From Zygnema cylindricum (Eukaryota > Streptophyta > Zygnematophyceae > Zygnematales > Zygnemataceae), in the NCBI GenBank assembly GCA_037447655.1, contig JBBHKE010001700.1, forward strand, positions 1 through 64,000: a stretch of 64,000 nucleotides of DNA, given 5' to 3'. The notes beneath the pieces are model-generated. The model did not search any database. It saw only the letters and a list, made by a program, of their open reading frames with translations, and was not told where the DNA came from. A program made the translations under genes and the position numbers. This document shows positions 54,699 to 64,000 of this stretch, piece after piece; within the stretch, counting starts at the first letter, position 1; each line of letters begins with the position of its first letter.

Positions 54699-57424
54699 AT
54701 GAAACTTCCATGGCAAACACTTTCGCGGCTAATTATTACAGGTTGCGGACTGACGTCATATGTCTGTCTGATGATTGCAGAGGCAACGAAGGTAAAGATG
54801 CCCAGCAATAAAACGAAACAAAATTAAATATTCATGTATGTTTTTCTCTCTCTTCATGCATATGTATATATATGCAAAGCGAGAGAGAGGGAGGGAGGGG
54901 GAGAGGTAAAGAGAGAGAGGAGGGGAGAGAGAGAGAGAGAGAGAGAGAATAGAACGTGCATGCAAGAATTTCGTTTTTCTCTTAAGCCATGATGTTACAA
55001 ACTCTCCAACCCTAGAATGTTTCACGGGGACAGAAAAACCCTGCCAAACCCGGAAAAAAAGAAACACAAATAACATAAAAAACAGAACGCATTACCAAGC
55101 CGAGCAAATAGTATCTTGCTAACATGTGACTTACGCCACATGGTAACACATGAGATGTGAAAAAAAAAAAAAAAAACAAAAGAAAAAACAACACTGAATT
55201 CTCGTTTTCCTGTTTTCTTTTGCAGCCTCAACAAAGCACTATTCCGGTCAGTACGGAAAACGGTTTTTTGGTTTGTCATTATCCTAAAGATCGCAGTCCT
55301 CTCCTTTCAGCAATTGCCTCTTCTACTATGTCATTGGCCGCCATTTTCGCCTGTTTCTATGCCTCCGTTCCGTTAATTTTTAAAACATTCAAGGTGTTCG
55401 TCCCTCACCACCGTATCGGTGTCTACTTGTGGTTCTTTTTTGCTTGGTAAGTTACTTAACTTTTACCTTTTTCTTTTTTTTAGTTCATTGTATATATATT
55501 GTATGATTACAGATTTACTTCTTTTTGTATGACTCGTATTCACAATAAGAAAAATTAATGCGGTTTCCTCTATACATTTGTCAACGAAAAAATGATATTT
55601 TGTTTTTACTGGATGAGAAGCTTTTTAGGGTTTTTCAATTTTGTTATGGCTTTACTTCATGTTAAGCTTTTTCAATTTTTTGCTGTGCCCTTCCTGCCCT
55701 TTTTGTAGTGTTTTTTAGGATTTTCTTAGGGTTATTCTATTTTTTTAGCTTAAAAAGAATCTGCTATTAGCACTGACAAAAAGGTAACTTCTGCATGTTT
55801 TGTTTTGTATTACTGTGAATTATTACCTTATATTCTATGTGACCAGTTACTTTATCGTCTAGGTTTCATTTTATTTGTGGTTTTTGATTTTATCTGGCTA
55901 GAGGAATTTATTTCACTTTTTTAACCGGGTTTGTCCTTTTTTTTTTTCCCTTCTTTACCGGTTTGACTTTTTTACCAATTCAGTTTTCTTTGGTATAGAT
56001 TTGGCTTCGTTTTACCTAATTTAGTTTGACTAGTGTTTAAATGCTTTTATTCTGTTTTGTTTTTTTGGCAGGTTAGACTTTTTATTAACTGGTGATTTGA
56101 TTTGATTCGTTTGACTTTTATTGACTGGTTTGACTTTTGTTTGACTGGTTGGACTTTCAATTGACTGGTTTGACTTGTATCTAACTGGTTTGACTTTTAT
56201 TTGACTGGTTTGACTTTTTATTAACTGGTTTGAATTTCATCTGACTGGTTTGACTTTTACTTGAATTGTTTGACTTTTTTTAACTGATTTGACTTTTATT
56301 CAACTGGCTTAATTTTGTGATGTTTTGTTGGCTGGTTTGGCTTTTCAAACAGGCTTACGACGTTGACTTCCGTAATCGTTACCTGTTTTGCCTCATGGCA
56401 GCAAAATACTCATTATAGATCGTCAGATCAGCAAATCAATGGTCCAGATGGAGCTTTGCCTTCTCATGCAACGGATGCCTATACAGCAAAACATCCAACG
56501 GCATGGAATCCGAAAGGTGTTCTATGTCCAACAGTAAAGGTGACGGGACAGCTGACAGTACCATATTAAAATTGATGGATTCCTAAAGTTCTTGTGGTAG
56601 TTGGCACTGCTTTTTGTTTTTCTTTTTCAACATTTGTGAATCTAAGCTTCGCTCTAAAAAAAAAAAAAAAAAATCATTATAAGGCTGAGAAGTTGGCCTT
56701 TTTTTTATGTTTTTTTGGTTTTGGTGAGTACCTCTAGAAGATTCATAATGTTTTAACATTTTATCCTTGCTGTCCCCTACTTTTTCAGAGAGGCATTTTT
56801 GGTGGAATGGGATTTATCATGTTGGGGTCTACTGCCCTATGGGTTTCATTCACAGTAATGGCCGATACAGCGCGAGAGCTTTTTAATTCGGAGGAAGAGG
56901 TAAGCTACAAGGTCAGTTTTCTATTTTAAAAATCAGAATCAATGTGGTTTTTGCTTTTTTAACATCTGTAATTGTATAACAACTGTTAGTCCACTGCAAT
57001 GTTGGTACAATTCTTTATCAATTTATGTGCGAATCCACACTAATTCATATTTTGTAGTGACCTTTAAAAGTCATCAATTGATAAATATACTTGCAGCCGA
57101 AATCACATTGTCACAAGAACATTTTTTTTTTTCGTTTTCTATGTTGAATTTGATTTTTTATCTTTCGGCCAAACTGCGATCAGTTTTCACTTTTTTCTTT
57201 TTGCCTCTGATATTTAACATAATTTGAGAACTAAAGAATTTTATGCTTGTTTTCTTGTTTTGTTTGTGGTTTATGTTTTTTTTTTCCAGGAGAGCATTGA
57301 AAAAGTACAAGTAAGTTTGATCCCTTTAGTCCCTATTTTGCCCGGACAAGCTTTAGATGAAGGAGATTTAGAACCAACAGATGATGCTTTAACCAGAGGG
57401 GCATATGCTCCAGTCCTCAAGTAA
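54699..57424 (+). CDS. Four-helix membrane protein, DUF1218-like (5 exons, 248 aa)
   Basis: Exons are 54699-54791, 55226-55446, 56353-56539, 56789-56899 and 57290-57424; all introns are GT-AG and all phases close. The start is the first in-frame ATG after an upstream stop at 54603. Hydrophobic segments fall at about residues 10-27, 59-82, 95-118 and 168-193. A CHYP motif at 48-51 follows the first helix, and CPTVK-RGIF precedes the fourth. This pattern (Cys-x-Tyr-Pro after helix 1, Cys...Lys-Gly-x-Phe before helix 4) recalls plant DUF1218 proteins, some of which affect secondary wall composition. That assignment is by eye and tentative. The acidic C-terminal tail (about 55 residues) looks cytosolic. 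A purine tract (54880-54948) and a minisatellite lie in introns 1 and 2. Confidence 0.8.
54880..54948. repeat. Purine tract in intron 1 of the four-TM gene
   Basis: GAGAGAGGGAGGGAGG run on the plus strand, purine in this transcript, unlike most tracts in the OPT and beta-helix genes. Confidence 0.9.
56070..56320 (+). repeat. GACTGGTTTGACTTTTATTT minisatellite in intron 2
   Basis: About twelve degenerate 20-21 bp units of TTTGACTTTTATTTGACTGG fill the 3' end of intron 2, stopping about 35 bp before the splice acceptor at 56351-56352. Confidence 0.9.
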
Positions 57425-59243
57425 CCGAGCGAGTAAATCTCTGTAAGTTTTTTTTAAGAGTTTTTAGGATTTGAGGATGTTTTTTTTTTCTTTTTTCTTT
57501 TTTCCTTAGTAACAGAATACCTTTTAGATGAGCATCAGTTTTGAAACAGACTTGAAAAAACTTCGGATTAAGCCATTGTCATGCAGTTGTACTTTCCTTT
57601 TTCTTTTTCATTTTTTTCTTTTTCCCCCTTTTGGTTTTTTTGTTTGGGCGTGAAGTGTAGTAATAGTACTTAAGGGGCTAAATTGTAGTGTACGGATCAC
57701 ATTTGAATAAGTAAGGGAGTAGTGAGAGAATATGGCTTACTTTTTGGGTTATTTTGGAAGGTTAGTAGTAGTAGTAAGTCTGGATGATTTGTTTTTTTTT
57801 TATGCAAATTTGTCACATTTTGAAAAAACCTCTTGTTTAAACCTTCTGTGTTTTTTCATAAAATCAGTTTGAAGCTTTCGTCATGAAACTCAATAATTTT
57901 GGTTATAAATATAAATATTACAAGCTTATTTTTTACATGTCGTTTCGTTTAATCCACACTACAATTTTGAAACAATGTTGCAATCCATCCATACTTTCTA
58001 ATATCATAACTATAATCAGTATAAAAACTCTCATTATCAATATAAATAGGCAAAGCAAATCAATAAAATCGCAAATTTAAAAGATGTAAAAATATGAACA
58101 TTGAAACTCCAACACATCCTTTAATTAGGCGTACTTGAAAAGGAAAAACAAATATTCGAGAGTTGTGAAATTTTTGGGAGCATAAACGTCATTATTAAAA
58201 AACAAATCGAGCTTTTTTTTTTAAAGAGGTAGTTTTTTAAACTTCATACTCCAAAATGTACACTGAATTTGTTGGTGAAAAACCGTAAAAGTTACCCTTT
58301 TACAGACATAAAAAAGTAGCTGCGGAATAATGGAAGGTAAGAACCAGATAAGGAAAAATCGTAAACAGCCTTGCATAAGACAAATTTTTCGGTTAGACAC
58401 AGTTGCAGATTTATGTACAAAATCTTGTAAATACTCCTTAATTATCGCCTTTAAGGATTTTCAGGTTTTTTTGTTGTTGGAATTTCAATACAATGTTGAC
58501 AAAATGTCATAGCATCAATGTGAATTTTATGACATTGACATCATATAGTGTGTAATAATATGCAAATGGCTATAATAAATATGGCTATAATATTTGACAT
58601 GTTTGCGTATTTAATGACCCAAATGGGGAGGAGGGAGGACGACTAAATTACACCAATGTTCGATATATATTATGATTTTTGAAAATATTTTTTCCCAAAA
58701 TCTCAACATTTTTTGAACATTTCTTTTCTTTCTGGGCTTTAATTTCCCATTAATGTTTGGCATAATGAAAAAATAAACCACATTGAGGTCCCCTTTTTCT
58801 CACAATTCTTAGAAACGTTTGTTATTGGCACAACGCATATTTTCCATCTTAGACGTTTGATAATGATGTCTACATTCAAAAGATATGATGTGAAAAGACT
58901 CTGCGAACGGATCCAATAGTATAGAAAGGATCCAAGATTAGTATAGAATATGAAAAGAGGGAAGGGGAGAGAGGGGGAGGGAGGGAGTGACGGAAGGGGG
59001 GAGGAGGGAGAGGGAGGGAGGAAAGGGAGGGAGGGAGGAGAGGAGGGAGGAGGGAAGTAAAGGGGAAGGGAAGAAAGAGGAAGGACAGTGAGAGGTAATA
59101 AATTAGCGGCCATAACAAAGGAAGAAATTAAAGCAAAGGAACAGGAAAAAGTACAAAGTACATAAAGACAGCAAGGACAACTGAAGCTGTCGTGAACTTT
59201 AGTTCAATAGTAAAGAATTGTTGATTGATTTTACATAGTGAGA

Positions 59244-59272
59244 CGCTTGAGTTTTATAGATGAACTCAAGCG
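59244..59272. repeat. Perfect 10-bp hairpin
   Basis: CGCTTGAGTT (59244-59253) and AACTCAAGCG (59263-59272) are exact complements around a 9-base loop. Confidence 0.85.
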
Positions 59273-59375
59273 TGTAGGGCGAACTAATCTAAGTCAAGGT
59301 ATAACTAATTAAGGTACAACTAATCAGTGGAACTATGATTAATCTATATATATCTAGTAGTGGAGGTACAACTAG

Positions 59376-59413
59376 GTAGAAAGATTCTAAATGTTTAGTG
59401 AGAATCTTTCTAC
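59376..59413. repeat. Perfect 13-bp hairpin
   Basis: GTAGAAAGATTCT (59376-59388) and AGAATCTTTCTAC (59401-59413) are exact complements around a 12-base loop. A shorter one, ACTTCACT/AGTGAAGT, lies near 59588-59606. Confidence 0.88.
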
Positions 59414-59705
59414 GTAAAGATCATTATGTACAAAAAGTACATGAACAGTAATTAAAGTGATACACTTAAGACTAAGTGTTCTAAGACTTAAATATCATGA
59501 AAGGATGAACTAAAAGGAGTGATTTAATAGGATAGCATAAATATGAATTCAAATAGAGTTAACAACAAAATAATATAATACGGATTCACTTCACTAAAGT
59601 GAAGTTTCTTACATTGGGATTGAAGCGAGAGTTTGACTAAGATTCTTGATTGAGCTGAAAGCTACATTGAAATAATGTTATGACAAATATATGAGTTAGA
59701 ATTAG

Positions 59706-59772
59706 GGATGTTTAGGGTTAGGGTTAGGATTAGGATTAGGATTAGGATTAGGGTTAGGGTTAGGGCTAGGGT
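59706..59772 (+). repeat. Interstitial telomere-like tract, TTAGGG type
   Basis: About eleven units of TTAGGG and the variant TTAGGA in succession, then scattered TAGGG/AAGGG variants to about 59935. The unit is six bases, not the seven-base TTTAGGG usual in land plants. Confidence 0.85.
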
Positions 59773-61804
59773 TCATATTAGGGTAAGGGCAAGGGTTACG
59801 GTTAAGGCCAGGATTACGAGTAAAAGACAGATAAAGAGGTTATAGTTGAGACTAGTCTTGGATTTTAGCCTAAGGTTAAGAGTTCGAATTAGAACTAGTC
59901 TAATGTTAAAGTTAGGGTTAGGGATGGTCATGGTTCAGAATGAAGGTTTCGATTAGAGTTTTACAATTAGGTTAAGGGCAAATGTCCATACTAACGGAGA
60001 TCCTTTCGTTTTCGAAAAAAGTCAACGGATAAACCAACACTTTCGCTCCCAAACTAATAAAACGACCTCCCTTGCAAGGTTTTTACTTGAAAGAGAGAGG
60101 GAAAATTGTCTATTTTTGGTGACCTGTACAGGTCAAGCTTCACTAAATCACACTGAAAGGTACGTTAAACTCGTTCAAAAACGGTGTTTGGTACCATGGA
60201 ACGCGTGACAGCGCTGGAGTGGGCACACCTCTTGGTTAGAAACGTGACCAACAACAGTTGCGCACGTGGAAGGTGTCCAAAAAATTTAGTCGTTTCTAGT
60301 CCCGAAATCTTCGGAGTTTAAATCACATCGCCCGATCAAAGAGAGGAAACTATAGTGGTTTTGAAATCTCACAAAAATTAGAAAAAAAACAAAGAATTGT
60401 CACACATGTTGTTTTAGAAAGCGACGAAAAAAAGGCACGAAACGGCATAGTAAAGTAACAGTACCAAATTCGTGAATATATATCTTTTTGCGCAAGCTTC
60501 ATGCAGAAGTTGTACGGTATAGTGTACTGTACAGTACTGTACTATAGTCCACTGCAAAAATGAACGAAAAAGGACAGAGTGATGAACTGCCAAAAATGGC
60601 TCGAACCACTGCAAAAATGAACGAAAAAAGACAGATTGATGAACTGCCAAAAATGGCTCGAAACGACGCACTGTATTACCAAAGTTGTGAATTTTAATGC
60701 TTTTGCGCAAAATTCATCCAGAAACTGTACGGTAGAGTAATCTACGGCTGTGAATTGTAATCTTCAAAATTAATAATAAGTTTGAATACTTGTGATCATC
60801 GGTAGAAATTGTAATCGCTACCAAACTCTTTCTTATTTTTCAAAGGTTATTATGTTTTCTGAAACTTGTAATTTGTTTAAAACCTATCGTCAAATTTTTA
60901 AATTGCATTCCATAAAAAACAAGACCACGATCTAAAATGTTGGACAATTTTGAAGAATATTAAGTTGTCAAGGGAATTGTAACCAAAGAAAAAACAACGT
61001 GAATTCTTTAGAATCTGTAAAGTTTATCAAAATATTTGAAAGTTTTCAAGATTTTTGATGTGGATTTTTTTGTGTTTAAATCATTTGTTGACTATTCCAT
61101 GGTCAAAATTGGTCACAAATAACATAGTTTCAACAAAAAAATGACTATTTTCTTCCACAAACTATATTTGAATGTCTTTTTCAATGTAACTGTCAAAATT
61201 GGTTAAGTTTACTACAAAATTTTGATTTGTTAACACAATATATTGTTTGGAATTGTGTTTAAATGCATTATTTTTGCCGTTAAGAAAGTTATTCAAGCTG
61301 ATCTAGTCCACTATATTTTTTCTCAGTTTTTGTTAAGGCAAAATTTGTTTTGTTTTGCGAATTGTATCCACTTATTTTGTTTTGTTTCCCAATTCAAAAC
61401 GACTATTCGTGTGGGGTAGCATTTTAAATAGTTCATAATGCACACAAAAATTATTGTGAATCACGTTAAATACCTTTGTTCCCTCTTCCCTTTTCTCTTT
61501 ACTTCTGCCCACCCACTGTACTTAACCTGACATTCTCTCACCCTCTCTCTCCCTCGTCGTTTTGCCTTAGTCTCCCTGTCTCTCACTCACTCGCTTTTTC
61601 AAATCTCTAATTTTTCTCTAGTTTTGTTTTAGTCCCTCTCTCTCTCACTCGCTCAATTTTTCCAATCTCTCTCTCCCTCCTCCCCTTTTGGCCTCGATTT
61701 TTGACCGGCTGGACTCGATTTTGGAGTTCGACTCGATGTTCTCTTTCACTATCGCCGGACTCTCAGCTCCCTCTTGATGAGTTCCGGTGAAATTGTCCTT
61801 TCTC
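59773..61804. other. Intergenic, no gene seen
   Basis: A 57-bp tandem duplication (units start at 60549 and 60606) contains AACTGCCAAAAATGGCTCGAA. A CT-rich stretch with TCTCTCTCCCTC lies at 61530-61690. The rest is AT-rich. Confidence 0.5.
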
Positions 61805-61959
61805 TACTGGCATTCCTTTTTTGTAGAGATGCCTAAGAGAGTATAGAGGGTTACTGGCATTCCTTTTCTGTAGAGATGCCTAAGAGAGTATAGAGGGTTA
61901 CTGTCATTCTTTTTCTGTAGAGATGTCTAAGAGAGTATAGAGGGTTACTGTCATTCTTT
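61805..61959 (+). repeat. 47-bp tandem repeat, about 3.3 copies
   Basis: Units starting TACTGGCATTCC at 61805, 61852 and TACTGTCATTC at 61899 are 47 bp each, followed by a partial unit at 61946. Because 47 is not a multiple of three, the array would shift any reading frame through it. Confidence 0.92.
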
Positions 61960-63849
61960 GGAGATTGGTTGAATTTCCATTTCTTGAATTTCCTTCCTTT
62001 GTTGCAAATATTTTCTCTCCTTTGTTTTCTACAATGACAATTTTTGACTCCTCCTTTTCTCCACTTTTGTTTGCAGATTTCCCATCTTTTCCGTTGACAA
62101 GAAGACTCGTGATGGCTTCTTTGGTGGAGGTCTCCGTGGAGGATGTGAATGCTTCGGCTTTTTGCTCGCATTTTGGTTTCTCCTCGCTCGAGTTTTCTGA
62201 TGGTAAGTTTCCATCTGACAACTCCTTTGCCCTGCTCAACTCTTTAGTTTTTGAGCTGTCACTTTTACGTTTAGACTCAGATTTTCCTTTTCCTAAGGTT
62301 GTCATAGATCTGCATCAATGTGTGTCAAACTTTAATCTGAGTTCTTTTGTGTTAGTTTCAGCTTTAGATAGCTCTAACACTTCTCTCAATGGTGTGTAAA
62401 TTTTTGTTTTGGGTATTTCTAATTTTTTCCATGGTTTTGCAAGACCTTTGTCCTCCTAAACACTAGGGTCTTGTCCACCAAAGGGATTTTTGATGGTGAT
62501 GGGCGAGCCAACTCGAAACTCTCGGTTGGTGGAGGTAGTGCTTGATCCGTTGAGTGTACCGTAGTCATTTCCATCTTTGGTGAGGATTCGACTTCCTTGC
62601 TCTTGTTGCTCTCTTTGGTGTTGCTCTCCTTGCTGCTTCTGATGATGAGCTTGAGCTTGTTAGCATCTGTATATTTGGTTTATGTGACATCTATCATGCT
62701 TGTTGACGATAACACCCCGACTCCCGTTGTTCCCTCTTTGCCCCTCCATGTGTTCCCATGCATTACCTTCTTGGCTAGATTTTGTTTCTAACATCCTTGT
62801 CGATTTCCGTTTTGCACATCAACGTGTCTTGCATGGTCGATGTAATTCCTTTGCATTATCGATTGACCGGTCACCATAGCCTCCTGGCTACATATATTCT
62901 ATATGCTCCCTGCGCCCCCGCAGATATAAATACTAGTTTATTAGTGAGTTTCCACGAAAATTTATGTGAGGATTCCTCCTAAGCTCTCCATTTCTGACTT
63001 AACTCTGTTTCTTTCTACCTTTTTTGACTTTTCTGCATGAAATCTTGCTATTTTCCTCCTTACCTTTGATTAAGAAATGTCCTATTTCTGTCTCAGATTT
63101 TTTTGTTCCTTTGTTAGACTCTTCTTTAATGCGGCTTGGTTTTTTATGTGACAGGTCATTGAGTTTTGATGCAGTAGAGAGCCTTGATTCCGTGCCAAAT
63201 TCAAATTGTGGAGGGGAAACTGGTGATGTAGGATCGTTGTGTAACTCTCAAAATCACTGGATGCACATTGTATATCACTCAAATATTTCCTTCTGAGTTT
63301 CTGCCACTTTCTCCCCTTTGCATTTCCCTCCCACTTTTGTTTTCTCGTGTAGTGTTTTGGGTTACCTGCAGTTTGATAATTTTAAGCATGAAGTTTGATT
63401 TCTCATTTTTTGCCTGATGACTGTCTACTTGCCGTTACTCTTTTGTCTTGGAATGCTTTGGATCCTCGTATATTAATTTATGTTTGGTGCTAATGTCTCT
63501 ACCACTATCTTGCGACTTTTTCGAATTCCGCCATTTGACCATTTTCCGAAAGCCCCCATTTGACTCTGTTGGAGCTGTCCCTCGTTATGGCCTTGCTCCA
63601 ACGGACGTGCTGCTCTCGCTTTGCAACTTGCTGGCGAATTTTTGCACCCTTTGTTTGGTAAGCGATTCCTCTCGGATCTCTCGTGATTTGTCTCACGAAG
63701 TTTGGTTCGTAGTTGCCTTCGTTCGTTGCAGATCTCTGAATCGATTTGGCTTGGTCGATTTTCTTGTCACCTCGGCTATCTCCCCTCTTTGTTTGTAAAC
63801 TCTCTACCTGCATGAAGTTAGGCTCCTCCTTGTGATATGGTACCTGCAT
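61904..63849 (-). pseudogene. Degenerate minus-strand coding region, possibly retrotransposon gag
   Basis: The minus strand has several separate open stretches with a charged, protein-like composition. 63849-63505 is rich in Arg, Lys and Gln. 62600-62470 contains REQQEQGSRILTKDGND and NPFGGQDPS. 62460-62315 contains LAKPWKKLEIPKTKIYTPL. 62305-61904 is Lys/Ser/Glu-rich. They are separated by stops and shifts. A 36-bp (12-codon) tandem duplication near 63806-63876 keeps the frame. No zinc knuckle, protease or RT was found, so the family is not known. It may continue beyond the window edge. Coding on the plus strand is also open for long stretches, so strand choice is an inference. Confidence 0.3.
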
Positions 63850-63876
63850 GAAGTTAGGCTCCTCCTTGTGATCTAG
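63806..63876 (-). repeat. 36-bp tandem duplication
   Basis: ACCTGCATGAAGTTAGGCTC begins at 63806 and again at 63842, period 36. On the minus strand it repeats HKEEPNFMQV. Confidence 0.9.
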
Positions 63877-64000
63877 GCGAGCCTCCCCCTTTCTGTGATT
63901 GTCATTTAGGCGTGACTTACTCGCCCTGGCTCCTCCTTTTGTTTCACTTGCAGGTGAACTGTTGGAGCCAGCGATTCAGAGTTTATGTCACCTTTTGACA

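Larger units (their letters stand above)
57425..59690. other. Downstream region, no gene seen
   Basis: The 3' UTR of the four-TM gene should lie in the first few hundred bases. Farther on the sequence is AT-rich, with a GGGAGGGA purine tract at 58955-59095. Three hairpins at 59240-59620 are listed separately. Confidence 0.5.

Noticed and set aside
58739-59118. Pro/Ser-rich minus-strand frame
   Set aside because: Produced by the GGGAGG tract at 58955-59095.
61805-61959. CRISPR array or satellite
   Set aside because: Three contiguous 47-bp units without spacers in a eukaryotic context; it is an ordinary tandem duplication.
62597-63296. Plus-strand protein with hydrophobic and Leu/Ser-rich frames
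   Set aside because: They look like antisense of the charged minus-strand stretches; neither strand gives an uninterrupted gene.

Overview
The window is eukaryotic nuclear DNA. It is intron-rich, AT-leaning and crowded with decayed transposable elements and simple repeats. A plant-lineage (streptophyte, possibly algal) host is the best inference: the most readable gene is a plant-type oligopeptide transporter, the LTR elements are Ty1/copia, and a small four-helix membrane gene resembles plant DUF1218 proteins. The species cannot be fixed from the sequence alone. There is one assembly gap (13973-13982).

Layout. 1-20 kb is a transposon graveyard. A 6.9-kb copia element with both LTRs and a 5-bp target duplication (2706-9653, minus strand) is followed by an LTR-like block on the opposite strand (about 10.2-11.0 kb), a 3'-end remnant of a third copia element (about 12.0-13.7 kb), a truncated LTR (14019-14442) and a second, decayed plus-strand copia element (14443-19764). 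20-21 kb and 37-41 kb carry short inverted-repeat DNA transposons of two families. One has TA targets and TIRs starting CACCG; the other is hAT-like with an 8-bp target duplication.

21.4-35.8 kb holds a tandem pair of minus-strand genes for a secreted, cysteine-rich protein of probable right-handed beta-helix fold. The downstream copy (A, 21430-27762) has a fully closing 8-exon model of 568 residues. The upstream copy (B, 30994-35849) lacks one intron, has a 1-nt frameshift near its C-terminus, and its N-terminal exon phases do not close cleanly. 45350-52771 is a complete 15-exon OPT-family oligopeptide transporter (761 residues, minus strand). 54699-57424 is a 5-exon plus-strand gene for a 248-residue four-TM protein. 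The OPT and four-TM genes are divergent, separated by about 1.9 kb that contains a hAT-like element between two copies of a 93-bp direct repeat.

57.4-64 kb has no convincing gene. It contains perfect hairpins, a human-type TTAGGG interstitial telomeric tract, tandem repeats and a degenerate minus-strand coding region that may be a retrotransposon gag remnant. Long purine/pyrimidine tracts occur throughout, mostly in introns. The genes do not form an obvious pathway. A secreted beta-helix protein, a peptide or metal-chelate transporter and a possible wall-related membrane protein would all act at the cell surface, but that link is only inference.
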